From: Halobacteriaceae archaeon Tc-Br11_E2g27
GTDB taxonomy: Archaea; Halobacteriota; Halobacteria; Halobacteriales; Haloarculaceae
Length of the DNA: 7,437 bases
Assembly (NCBI GenBank): GCA_001564135.1
Contig: LKNH01000125.1
Span: forward strand, 1 to 7,437
Direction of reading: 5' to 3'
The position numbers were made by a program, and so were the translations under genes. Of the stretch, positions 1 through 7,334 are shown piece by piece. Numbering within the stretch: the first letter of the stretch is position 1; each line of letters starts with the position of its first letter. Under the pieces are notes generated by a model that searched no databases, had not been told where the DNA came from, and saw only the letters and a program-made list of their open reading frames with translations.

Positions 1-440
1 ACGCGTTCGAAACCAAGCCGTTCATGAAAGGTAACGGTGGCCTCATTTGGAAGGGTCGTCACAGCGTATGCATCGCGAACACCTTGATACTCTAAAATCG
101 ACAGAAGGGAGTCGTACAACTGTGCTCCAACTCCCGAGTTACGATGGCCCTTTTTAATGTAGACCGAAAGTTCAACAACCCATTGATATGCCGCCCGTTT
201 CCGAAGCGTGTCTGCATACGCATATCCAATAACCTCATTCGAATCATCGGAGCCCTGTTTGACATACACCAACCAGGGGTACGTTTCGAGCGTTGATTCG
301 ATACGAGTTTTCATCTCTGCCACTGACGGTGGCGTTTCTTCGAATGTTACCGCAGAAGATTCACAGAATGGTGCATAAATCTGCTGTACGGACTCGGCAT
401 CGTCAACAGTGGCAACACGAATATGACCATCATTGCTCAT
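1..440 (-). CDS. GNAT N-acetyltransferase, phosphinothricin acetyltransferase (Pat/YncA) type, C-terminus cut by window edge
   Basis: Reading the minus strand from the ATG at 440 gives 146 uninterrupted codons running off the window at position 1. The protein fits the Pat/MnaT branch of the GNAT fold, which transfers acetyl from acetyl-CoA to a small amine substrate in the cytoplasm. Visible family features in order: an N-terminal IRVATVDDAE strand-helix, VTFEETPPS near residues 31-39, the IGYAYAD strand at 71-77, the RAAYQWVVELSVYI block at 82-95, the acetyl-CoA loop R100-N-S-G103-V-G105-A, and LPNEATVTFHERLGFER at 130-146. The family is usually about 165-185 residues, so roughly 20-40 C-terminal residues are missing. 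A TATA box 25 nt upstream supports this start and a leaderless mRNA. The real substrate (glufosinate-like compound, methionine sulfoximine, or another amine) cannot be told from sequence. It is transcribed divergently from tnpB. Confidence 0.9.
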   Translation of the reverse strand, partial: MSNDGHIRVATVDDAESVQQIYAPFCESSAVTFEETPPSVAEMKTRIESTLETYPWLVYVKQGSDDSNEVIGYAYADTLRKRAAYQWVVELSVYIKKGHRNSGVGAQLYDSLLSILEYQGVRDAYAVTTLPNEATVTFHERLGFER

Positions 441-460
441 AGGTTGTTGACTACTTTGAG

Positions 461-470
461 ATTTAAAAGA
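461..470 (-). promoter_or_regulatory. TATA box of the GNAT gene
   Basis: On the minus strand the sequence reads TCTTTTAAAT, centred about 25 nt upstream of the ATG at 440. That is the normal distance from an archaeal TATA box to the transcription start, so the mRNA is predicted to start at or next to the ATG (leaderless). Confidence 0.6.
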
Positions 471-548
471 TAAAGACTCCGATAGTGCTGTCAGGCTACT
501 ATACCGACAGGCTCAGCGATTCAAATTGACAGACTTATCTGAAATGCA

Positions 549-625
<77 letters not shown>

Positions 626-656
626 GTCATCGTCTCACAAACAACCCGAATCCAAA

Positions 657-663
657 TATTTAA
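657..663 (+). promoter_or_regulatory. Likely TATA box of tnpB
   Basis: An AT-rich run including TATTTAA is centred about 32 nt before the tnpB ATG. This would place the transcription start only a few bases upstream of the start codon. The surrounding 650-690 stretch is clearly more AT-rich than its neighbours. Confidence 0.45.
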
Positions 664-691
664 CATTGATTCTAACAAATAGCATAATAGA

Positions 692-2029
<1,338 letters not shown>

Positions 2030-2296
2030 TATGCAGGAATTGTACTGGAGAAGGCAGAGCGAAACTGGTTCGTCGGGATTCGGACGCCGTGGACGCTGAG
2101 CAGCGACCAGGTCTGGCAGCAAACCCACCAGCTTGGAGCAAAGCTGTTCAAACTTACCGCGCTCTGTGCGCTCGTGGGTCTCCTCTTTGGCGAGTATGCC
2201 ATCTATTTCCTGCTCGTTCCCGCACTCGGCACGGCACTCGTGACGGTCGTTTACTCGTATTATTGCTACGAGCGGCTGGAAGAACAAGAAGAATGA
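2030..2296 (+). pseudogene. C-terminal remnant of an SdpI-family integral membrane protein
   Basis: The frame ending at the TGA 2294-2296 encodes YAGIVLEKAERNWFVGIRTP, then WTLSSDQVWQQTHQLGAKLF, two hydrophobic segments (LTALCALVGLLFGEYAIYF and LLVPALGTALVTVVYSYY), and an acidic tail. The RNWFVGIRTPWTL motif followed by VW..TH and GGK/GAK is the signature of the SdpI C-terminal part. SdpI was named for the Bacillus immunity protein against the SdpC toxin; the role of archaeal homologues is unclear. Full-length homologues have roughly 200 or more residues, so about 88 remain here. No SdpI-like N-terminal half is found left of the element, where the GNAT gene and its promoter lie. The frame stays coding right to base 2030, which marks the insertion or deletion junction. 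It has no start or promoter of its own and is probably dead. Confidence 0.85.
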
Positions 2297-2342
2297 ACAC
2301 TGACCCGCCTGTTTGATTCTCTCGGGATGAGAGCGAGGATAG

Positions 2343-2352
2343 ATTTTTATAC
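2343..2352 (+). promoter_or_regulatory. TATA box of the tandem-HTH gene
   Basis: ATTTTTATAC is centred about 29 nt before the ATG at 2377, a good haloarchaeal TATA position for a leaderless or nearly leaderless transcript. Confidence 0.6.
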
Positions 2353-2376
2353 TAATCACGACGAGATGGTGGGCAC

Positions 2377-2976
2377 ATGGAAGAAAAAACAGAGGAACTC
2401 AGAGAGCTTTTTCTTGATGTGACTGACGAGGAGACGCTGACCGAGTCACAGGAAGACAGTCGTGGCTCGCTGACGGGAGAGAGCGAACCGGTTGATGAGC
2501 GGCTTGAAGCCGTTATCGCTCAACTGGACGAGAAGTTTGGCGTTCAGACATCGCTTTCGGACGACCAGGAGTGTCAGCTTGTGCGGTTGTTTTATGCCGG
2601 CGAGTCAGATGCAGCCATCGCGTCATCGCTCGATATTCCAGTGGCCGATGTATTCGACGCCCGAATGGCGCTGTTGTTGGTGCGTGAGGCCGATATTCCG
2701 GAACCGGAACTTGGTCGGGAACACCAGCGAGAACTGCTTGCGGAGGGAACTGTCGAGACAGTCGCCGAGGAGACGGGGCTTGAGACAGCTGTTGTCGAGC
2801 GTGCAAAGGAAGCCCTCACCGCAGACGAGCGCTCCGGTCGGGTCAGTCACCGCTTTCGTATCGAGTTCGAGGAGATTCTTACGGATGCAGACCTGACAGT
2901 TCGGTTCACCGTCGGGGCACACGAGGACGGACTGGAGGACGCGACCGACGGAGCGGAAGTGGACGTCGAATTTTAA
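2377..2976 (+). CDS. Haloarchaeal hypothetical protein with two tandem HTH-like units (possibly the 'conditioned medium-induced protein 4' family)
   Basis: The product is a 199-residue, strongly acidic soluble protein with no signal peptide or membrane segment. The N-terminus EEKTEELRELFLDVT and a TESQEDSRGSL segment (about residues 22-32) look like the start of a haloarchaeal family I believe is annotated 'conditioned medium-induced protein 4'; I could not verify this name. Residues 74-98 (AGESDAAIASSLDIPVADVF plus DARMA) resemble a sigma-region-4-like helix-turn-helix. Residues 122-147 (AEGTVETVAEETGLETAVVE plus RAKEAL) repeat the same pattern. The end, FRIEFEEILTDADLTVRFT with a final EVDVEF, is a separate conserved block. 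DNA binding is an inference from these helices only. A TATA box upstream and an 80-nt promoter-containing gap downstream indicate it is transcribed alone. Confidence 0.85.
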   Translation: MEEKTEELRELFLDVTDEETLTESQEDSRGSLTGESEPVDERLEAVIAQLDEKFGVQTSLSDDQECQLVRLFYAGESDAAIASSLDIPVADVFDARMALLLVREADIPEPELGREHQRELLAEGTVETVAEETGLETAVVERAKEALTADERSGRVSHRFRIEFEEILTDADLTVRFTVGAHEDGLEDATDGAEVDVEF

Positions 2977-2994
2977 CGATAGCCGGGAGCCGAA

Positions 2995-3026
2995 ACCGAC
3001 AACGCAAAATGGTTTATACCGACAAC
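2995..3026 (+). repeat. 9-bp direct repeats flanking a TATA box
   Basis: ACCGACAAC occurs at 2995-3003 and again at 3018-3026, start-to-start distance 23 bp, one on either side of the TATA-like GTTTATA (3012-3018). This could be an operator read by a dimeric regulator, but two 9-mers alone are weak evidence. Confidence 0.45.
3012..3018 (+). promoter_or_regulatory. TATA box of the DUF7504-like gene
   Basis: GTTTATA lies about 42 nt before the ATG at 3057. Transcription would start near 3040 with a short leader of about 15 nt, unlike the leaderless genes elsewhere in the window. Confidence 0.5.
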
Positions 3027-3028
3027 CC

Positions 3029-3039
3029 ATCTGTCAGAT
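3029..3039. promoter_or_regulatory. Palindrome at the predicted transcription start (possible operator)
   Basis: ATCTG-T-CAGAT is a perfect 5-bp inverted repeat around one central base. It lies between the TATA box at 3012-3018 and the expected start near 3040, a position where a bound repressor would block polymerase. Confidence 0.35.
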
Positions 3040-3056
3040 AACGCCTGTGGGGACAG

Positions 3057-3626
3057 ATGACAACTATCGCAACACAACTCGACGGAGCGACGAATATCTT
3101 GCTCGAAGAGCCGCCGCTGGGTCATGGTCGGGACCTTTCAACGTCGTTGCTTACTGACGGAGTCTCCGAACCAAACGTTATTTTCGTCACGTATACCCGA
3201 GGTCCAGGCGACTGCGTAGCCCAGTTGGAAGGCTACGAAACTGGCGATATCGGCGTCATTATGGTTGGAGAGGGTAGACAGGAAGAAAGTGGGGTACGAA
3301 CCGTCGAATCTGTCTCATCTCCGAGCGACCTGACGGGGCTCGGTATCAAAATCGGACAGTTTCTCTCGACCTGGCCCGAACCAGTGCATCTCTCGTTTGA
3401 ATCGCTGACAGCAATGCTCCAGTACGTCGATTTTCAGACTGCCTACGAGTTTCTCCACGCTGTCACCGGACAGATTCATGCTGCCAACGCCCGGGCACAT
3501 TTTCATATCGACCCCGAAGCACACAAGCCGGAGCACGTTGCCGGCCTCACGTCGCTATTTGATGCGGTCGTAACCCTCGAAGGGGATTCCTACACCGTAA
3601 CGACACGGAAGCTGCTTGAATCATGA
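3057..3626 (+). CDS. DUF7504-like protein, RecA/KaiC-type fold without a P-loop
   Basis: This 189-residue soluble protein matches the haloarchaeal DUF7504 pattern, a degenerate relative of KaiC/RAD55 ATPases. Visible blocks: TNILLEEPPLG at 12-22, where a Walker A loop would be but with no GKT/S; VIFVTYTRGPGDCVAQL at 41-57 (second strand); DIGVIMVG at 64-71; SDLTGLGIKIGQFLSTW at 90-106; HLSFESLTAMLQYVDFQTAY at 111-130 (Walker B-like strand and following helix); HAANARAHFHIDPEAHKPEH at 141-160; and LFDAVVTLEG at 167-176. These last blocks are highly characteristic of the family. Without a P-loop it probably does not hydrolyse ATP, and a scaffold or signalling-partner role is inferred. It ends 48 nt before the next gene, which has its own TATA-like site, so it may or may not be cotranscribed with the MinD cluster. 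Confidence 0.85.
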   Translation: MTTIATQLDGATNILLEEPPLGHGRDLSTSLLTDGVSEPNVIFVTYTRGPGDCVAQLEGYETGDIGVIMVGEGRQEESGVRTVESVSSPSDLTGLGIKIGQFLSTWPEPVHLSFESLTAMLQYVDFQTAYEFLHAVTGQIHAANARAHFHIDPEAHKPEHVAGLTSLFDAVVTLEGDSYTVTTRKLLES

Positions 3627-3645
3627 AGTCGGCAACTCGAAACAC

Positions 3646-3656
3646 TTAGTATATCG
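3646..3656 (+). promoter_or_regulatory. TATA-like box before the four-gene MinD cluster
   Basis: TTAGTATATCG is centred about 25 nt upstream of the GTG at 3675. This places the predicted start of transcription at the start codon and supports a GTG start and a promoter for the four-gene cluster. Confidence 0.5.
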
Positions 3657-3674
3657 TCATGTTGACGAGCGAGT

Positions 3675-4013
3675 GTGTTGTTGGTGATTGCTTACTCACG
3701 GGGGGCCCGCCAGTCGCTGCGGAACATCTGTCGGACACACGACGAAACCGTCGTCAGGCAGTTCGGTCGCGTTGCGCTGTTTGAGTCGACGGGGTTCGCG
3801 GCGTTTCAGGCGCTGCGCTTGCGGGAAAAACACGGTGAAGCGGTACAGATTGAGCGAACGCAACCGTTCGATGCAATCGAAAGCGTTCCCGAACCAGTTC
3901 GGTCGGCCGCGGCTGCCTACGAAAATCGGGAGGAACCGGCATTGCCGTATGAGCCGTTTGCCGAACGTGAGTCGCTGCCGACGCCGGCAGAAATGAAATC
4001 GACTGAGCTGTGA
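3675..4013 (+). CDS. Small haloarchaeal protein of unknown function, first gene of the MinD cluster
   Basis: The product has 112 residues. An in-frame TGA at 3663 excludes any upstream ATG, so the start is GTG at 3675 (MLLVIAYS) or the nearby GTG at 3684; the TATA position favours the first. The N-terminal half is basic and helical: YSRGARQSLRNICRTHDETV (7-26), then RQFGRVALFESTGFAAFQAL (28-47), then RLREKHGEAVQIERTQPF to residue 65. The C-terminal part is polar, acidic and Pro-rich (from about residue 84) and probably disordered. I recognise it as a haloarchaea-restricted family, which I think is in the DUF7854-DUF7857 series, but the number is unchecked. It ends one base before the next start codon, so it is translationally linked to the coiled-coil gene. 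Its function is unknown; the basic helices would suit binding to nucleic acid or to an acidic partner. Confidence 0.85.
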   Translation: MLLVIAYSRGARQSLRNICRTHDETVVRQFGRVALFESTGFAAFQALRLREKHGEAVQIERTQPFDAIESVPEPVRSAAAAYENREEPALPYEPFAERESLPTPAEMKSTEL

Positions 4014-4014
4014 T

Positions 4015-4875
4015 ATGAGCGAAACACTGGCTGTCCAGGTTGCGGGGGACCGCTATACCGGGCGAGCTATCGAGATTCGCCAGTCAATCGACCCGCAACT
4101 GGTTGTCGAGGCAAGCAGAAAAGCGGGCGTACAAGCAGCGAAAGCGGAAATACGGGTTGAGGCCCCTCCGCCGCCACCGGTCTATGAACACGTCGGATAC
4201 GTTCACAACGAGATGGGGCTACAGATACGGACTGCACTGGCGAAAGCCGCCCGGACCGTCGGCGGGGAAACCGCCTATGACGACTCGCTCACGACGGTCA
4301 ACAAGAAACTCGCAGCGCTCGACCCCGAGCCACCGGACCAAGAGTATCACCGCAGGAGACAAGAGACAAAGACGGCCGAGGCAAGACGGCTCAAAGAGCA
4401 GGCGGCCATGCTGCGGGGACAGCTAGCGGCGCGAAGCGAATACGGGCTGGAAACCGAATCGACAAAAGCAGAGTTACGCGACGTGCTTGCGGCGTTGTCG
4501 GAAGCAGAAACCACTGCACAGGCTGCTCGGCAAGGGGTGGACCAGACACAGCAGGCGATGCGCGAGTACCGTGACCGCCAAGAGCAACGGTTTCGTCTCG
4601 AAGACAAGCGAGCAAATCTCGAACGAAAGGCGCGTGCATCGCTTGTCGAGCAGTACACCCCCGAATTTCGCAAGCATGTACAAACAGTCAGTACGCTTGT
4701 TGAACAGGAACCAGCTACCCCAGAAGCCGCCCTGGAAGCCATCGACCCGGTCATTGCAGCGCTTGCGCTCATCAGGCTTGCCTCGTTTGAGACCCCTGTC
4801 GTCCTCTCCTGTTCGCAGGTTGAGTCAGCGGAAATAGCCGCTGAAAAACTCGATACAGCGATTATCCGAATTTAA
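4015..4875 (+). CDS. Coiled-coil haloarchaeal protein of unknown function, second gene of the MinD cluster
   Basis: The product has 286 residues. Residues 1-50 look like a small mixed alpha/beta domain, followed by a Pro run (51-55) and the conserved-looking YEHVGYVHNEMGLQIRTALA (57-76). Residues 110-215 are a long, charged, Ala/Gln/Glu/Arg-rich helix with a heptad-like character (AEARRLKEQAAMLRGQLAAR, AMREYRDRQEQRFRLEDKRA), a coiled coil. The C-terminal 45 residues (PVIAALALIRLASFETPVVL, then SAEIAAEKLDTAIIRI) are a compact hydrophobic module that could be a Rossmann-like strand-helix-strand end, not a clear membrane segment. It is probably one of the haloarchaeal DUF7854-DUF7857 families (number unchecked). 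The ATG follows the previous TGA by one base, and the next gene begins 25 nt later. As the coiled-coil partner of a MinD-type ATPase, it could be its activator or cargo adaptor (inference). Confidence 0.88.
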   Translation: MSETLAVQVAGDRYTGRAIEIRQSIDPQLVVEASRKAGVQAAKAEIRVEAPPPPPVYEHVGYVHNEMGLQIRTALAKAARTVGGETAYDDSLTTVNKKLAALDPEPPDQEYHRRRQETKTAEARRLKEQAAMLRGQLAARSEYGLETESTKAELRDVLAALSEAETTAQAARQGVDQTQQAMREYRDRQEQRFRLEDKRANLERKARASLVEQYTPEFRKHVQTVSTLVEQEPATPEAALEAIDPVIAALALIRLASFETPVVLSCSQVESAEIAAEKLDTAIIRI

Positions 4876-4900
4876 GTACGAAAACGAGACCATCGGCGAT

Positions 4901-5581
4901 ATGGCTTCGCTGGAGTGGCAGGTGCAGACACAGGGCGAAATTACGCTCGTCGAGGCACAGGTCACGAGTGCATACGAAACGCAGGTCCGTCTCGAAAGCG
5001 CTCTTAGCCCTGTCTGGGCCCCCCGAACGCAGGGAGTTCCTGTCGAGGGCTGGGATAAGACAGGCTACGAAACGACCGTCGGCCGTAACGAAACGGTCGC
5101 CGTTGGGTTCGCCTCACCGGCAGAGCCTGTCGAGCCCCCGCTCGAACTCATCGAGCAGGAAGCGACCGAAGGAGCCCCAGGCGATAGCGAGTCACAGCCT
5201 TCATCACGAGACCTGCTCCGAACGCTCGGTGATTCACGGCCACCCCGCGATATCACCCCCAAGCGCGAGTCAGCGACACAACAGCAAACAGAGCCCGTTG
5301 AGCGGCAACCGGAATCGACACAGCCGCCAGCGTTACAGTCGTGGTTCGACGCTATCGAGAACCGAATTGAGGTAGCTGAACGGTTAGCGACTCCAAGCGA
5401 CGCAACAGAAGCGAGGGCGGTAATCGCCGAGCACGGTGGCATCGAACGCATTCAGCGGCTCGACGCACAGTTAGCTGCCGACGAAAAGCAGCTTTCGGCA
5501 CTGAAGAAACGACAGACTGCCCTTTTGGACCGACTCGCCACGACAGATATCCCGGTGCGGACGCTCGAACGACTTGAATGA
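4901..5581 (+). CDS. Two-domain haloarchaeal protein of unknown function, third gene of the MinD cluster
   Basis: The product has 226 residues in three parts. Residues 1-80 appear beta-rich and aromatic (LEWQVQTQGEITLVEAQVTS, VRLESALSPVWAPRTQGVP, EGWDKTGYETTV, ETVAVGFASP), perhaps a small beta-sandwich. Residues 81-143 are a low-complexity linker rich in Glu, Pro, Ser and Gln, with short SSRDLLRTLGDSRPPRDITP islands that could be a binding motif. Residues 145-226 are helical (LQSWFDAIENRIEVAERLAT, then IERIQRLDAQLAADEKQLSA) with a coiled-coil character. The stop codon overlaps the start of the MinD-like gene by 4 nt (ATGA), evidence of translational coupling and of a functional pair. I suspect a DUF7857-type protein, unverified. 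A linker or adaptor role for the ATPase is inference. Confidence 0.88.
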   Translation: MASLEWQVQTQGEITLVEAQVTSAYETQVRLESALSPVWAPRTQGVPVEGWDKTGYETTVGRNETVAVGFASPAEPVEPPLELIEQEATEGAPGDSESQPSSRDLLRTLGDSRPPRDITPKRESATQQQTEPVERQPESTQPPALQSWFDAIENRIEVAERLATPSDATEARAVIAEHGGIERIQRLDAQLAADEKQLSALKKRQTALLDRLATTDIPVRTLERLE

Positions 5582-6270
5582 TACTGGCGGTGACGGGCGG
5601 AAAAGGTGGCGTTGGCAAATCGACAGTGAGCTACAATCTCGGGATGGAACTCGATGCGGTCGTCATCGACGGCGACCTTGGAATGGCTGACCTTCCCGCT
5701 GGACACGGCCCCGACCTCCACGACGTACTCGCCGGGCGTGCCACTCCGCTTGAAGCCGTCGATGAAAGCGGACCAGTCGCGTTGCTTCCCTGTGGACGAA
5801 CGCTTGCTGGTACGCGGGCAGCGGACCCGACTGCACTCACAAAGACAGTGCGGACCGTTGCAAGCGAATACGACCGTGTCGTCATCGACTCGCCAGCAGG
5901 GTTGCGCTGTGATGCCGGCCTGCCGTTGCTTGCTGCAGACGCCTGCCTGCTCGTCACCCGGCCGACAAAGCCGGCAGTTATCGACGCACTCCGGACCCGA
6001 GAACTCGCCCGGGCGATTGGAACGCCGCTTGCCCGTGTCATCTGTAACCGAGCGCCAGCCAATAACGACAACTGCAACCGTCTAGGGACGACGCTTGGCG
6101 CACCAGTCACCACGGTTCCAGAGTCCCCGCTTGTCGCCCGCGCCCAGCGTTCAGGTCAGCCAGTTCATGCGATAGCACCCGACTCGGAGCCGACACAGGC
6201 GTTTGCGTCGATCGCTGATGCTGTGGAACAGATGAGAATCGATACAGCGACAGTCGCCACAAACGAGTAA
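5578..6270 (+). CDS. MinD/ParA-type deviant Walker A ATPase, last gene of the four-gene cluster
   Basis: The product has 230 residues. The deviant Walker A motif is GGKGGVGKST (7-16), with signature Lys9 and catalytic-loop Lys14, so dimerisation over ATP is expected as in MinD, ParA and Soj. Switch I is IDGDLGMADL (30-39). The Walker B-like strand is VVIDSPAG (101-108, Asp104). DACLLVTRPTKPAVIDALRT (121-140) and RVICNRAP (153-160) are the conserved MinD core strands. The protein ends shortly after AFASIADAVEQM, without the basic amphipathic C-terminal helix that anchors canonical MinD to the membrane, and lacks the C-terminal extensions of larger archaeal MinD homologues. It is therefore more likely cytoplasmic or recruited by a partner. 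The ATG overlaps the stop of the preceding gene. Family members position division sites, chromosomes, pili or chemosensory arrays; which cargo applies here is unknown. Confidence 0.93.
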   Translation: MILAVTGGKGGVGKSTVSYNLGMELDAVVIDGDLGMADLPAGHGPDLHDVLAGRATPLEAVDESGPVALLPCGRTLAGTRAADPTALTKTVRTVASEYDRVVIDSPAGLRCDAGLPLLAADACLLVTRPTKPAVIDALRTRELARAIGTPLARVICNRAPANNDNCNRLGTTLGAPVTTVPESPLVARAQRSGQPVHAIAPDSEPTQAFASIADAVEQMRIDTATVATNE

Positions 6271-6292
6271 GCGAAAAAAAACTGGACCGAGA

Positions 6293-6302
6293 GCCTTTTT
6301 TC
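6293..6302 (+). terminator. Oligo-T tract between the MinD-like gene and pdxT, possible terminator and/or TATA element
   Basis: A six-T run (6296-6301, GCCTTTTTTCCG) lies 26 nt after the MinD-like stop, preceded by an A-rich run at 6274-6281. Archaeal polymerase terminates at U-tracts, so this fits a cluster terminator. The same tract is about 26 nt before the pdxT ATG, where a T-rich TATA box of a leaderless gene would sit, so it may serve both roles. Confidence 0.45.
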
Positions 6303-6323
6303 CGATTACTTGCTACCGGATGT

Positions 6324-6905
6324 ATGAGTCTGACAGCCGGTGTGCTCGCGGTACAGGGCGACGTGAGCGAGCATGCTACGGCAATCAAGCGTGCCGGACA
6401 GGCCAACGGCCAAGATGTCACGGTACACGAGATTCGAACCGCCGGTATCGTTCCCGAGTGTGACCTGCTGTTGCTTCCGGGCGGCGAGTCCACAGCCATC
6501 TCACGGCTTGTCCACCGTGAGGGGATTGCCGAGGAAATCATCGACCATGCTGACGCTGGAAAACCGCTGCTTGCAACCTGTGCTGGCCTCATTTTGGTGA
6601 GTCGCGATTCCGGAGACGAACGCGTGCAGACGCTCGATATTCTGGATGTGACGGTTGAGCGAAACGCCTTCGGGAGACAGAAAGAGAGTTTCGAGGCCCC
6701 CCTTTCGGTATCCGGTCTCAACGAACCGTTCCCTGCAGTGTTCATCCGTGCGCCTGCTATCGATGCAGTCGGTGATGACGTTGAGATACTGGCCGAGTGG
6801 GACGGGCAAGCCGTTGCAGCGAGAGCGGACAATATCGTGGCAACCGCATTTCATCCCGAGTTGCTCGATGATTCACGGATTCACGACCTCGCGTTCTTTG
6901 AGTAG
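6324..6905 (+). CDS. pdxT: Pyridoxal 5'-phosphate synthase glutaminase subunit PdxT
   Basis: The product has 193 residues, the normal length for PdxT (SNO family). It hydrolyses glutamine and passes the ammonia to PdxS, which builds pyridoxal 5'-phosphate (vitamin B6) from ribose 5-phosphate and glyceraldehyde 3-phosphate. Family features are complete: GVLAVQGDVSEH at 6-17, LLLLPGGESTAISRL at 48-62 (oxyanion-hole GGES), PLLATCAGLILV at 81-92 with nucleophile Cys86, RNAFGRQKESFEAPL at 113-127, VFIRAPAID at 139-147, and AFHPEL at 175-180 with His177 and Glu179 completing the catalytic triad. Its synthase partner gene pdxS is not in the window, so the two are separate in this genome, at least at this distance. 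hisE follows after 47 nt on the same strand. Confidence 0.97.
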   Translation: MSLTAGVLAVQGDVSEHATAIKRAGQANGQDVTVHEIRTAGIVPECDLLLLPGGESTAISRLVHREGIAEEIIDHADAGKPLLATCAGLILVSRDSGDERVQTLDILDVTVERNAFGRQKESFEAPLSVSGLNEPFPAVFIRAPAIDAVGDDVEILAEWDGQAVAARADNIVATAFHPELLDDSRIHDLAFFE

Positions 6906-6952
6906 TTACGGATAACCGAGACGCTGAAGGCGACGCCACCCGAGAACCGGAT

Positions 6953-7255
6953 ATGACCGAAACCGACGAGACGGCCGAGATTCTCGACGAACTCTTTGCC
7001 GTTATCGAACAGCGCAAGGAGACGCTGCCGGAGGACTCGTACACGGCATCGCTGTTTACCCACGAGAAAGGGGAAAACGCCGTGCTCGAAAAGCTAGGCG
7101 AGGAGATGACCGAGCTAATTCTCGCCGCAAAGGACGATGATGAAACGGAGCTGGCACACGAAGCCGCAGATATCGTCTACCATCTGCTCGTGTTACTCTC
7201 GATGAAAGGGATGGATATCGAAGACCTGCGTGCCGAATTAGCAACCCGACGATAA
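6953..7255 (+). CDS. hisE: Phosphoribosyl-ATP diphosphatase HisE
   Basis: The product has 100 residues, normal for a standalone HisE. It removes pyrophosphate from phosphoribosyl-ATP to give phosphoribosyl-AMP, the second step of histidine synthesis. The all-alpha NTP-pyrophosphohydrolase (MazG-like) metal sites are visible: E50, E51 and E54 in KLGEEMTELILAAK (47-60), and E70 and D73 in AHEAADIVYHLLVLL (68-82). The segment YTASLFTHEKGENAVLEKLG at 30-49 is the HisE-specific substrate region and separates it from general MazG proteins. It is not fused to HisI, and no other his genes are nearby, which is common in haloarchaea. It may be cotranscribed with pdxT (gap 47 nt, no clear TATA box in between). 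Confidence 0.96.
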   Translation: MTETDETAEILDELFAVIEQRKETLPEDSYTASLFTHEKGENAVLEKLGEEMTELILAAKDDDETELAHEAADIVYHLLVLLSMKGMDIEDLRAELATRR

Positions 7256-7304
7256 CTGCTTCTGTACATCAGTGTGTCGTCACGCGTTGAGAGCAATCCC
7301 AATC

Positions 7305-7312
7305 TTCAATTA
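7305..7312 (+). promoter_or_regulatory. Weak TATA-like box of the zinc-ribbon gene
   Basis: TTCAATTA is centred about 27 nt before the ATG at 7335. The distance fits a leaderless start; the sequence match is modest. Confidence 0.35.
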
Positions 7313-7334
7313 CCGAGCGCCTGTACGGGCAAGT

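Noticed and set aside
2089..2316. Plus-strand 75-codon frame overlapping the SdpI remnant
   Set aside because: It is a different frame from the clearly recognisable SdpI sequence and has no family resemblance.
2319..2333. CTCTC-GGGAT-GAGAG hairpin after the SdpI remnant as a terminator
   Set aside because: The stem is only 5 bp, and the nearby T-run (2344-2348) is better explained as the TATA box of the next gene.
4347..4772. Minus-strand Ser/Arg-rich frame of 141 codons opposite the coiled-coil gene
   Set aside because: Its Ser/Cys/Arg-rich composition is the typical antisense shadow of an Ala/Glu-rich coiled-coil coding sequence.
6107..6832. Minus-strand 241-codon frame opposite pdxT and the MinD-like end
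   Set aside because: pdxT is unambiguous on the plus strand with a full catalytic triad; the antisense product has no recognisable domain.
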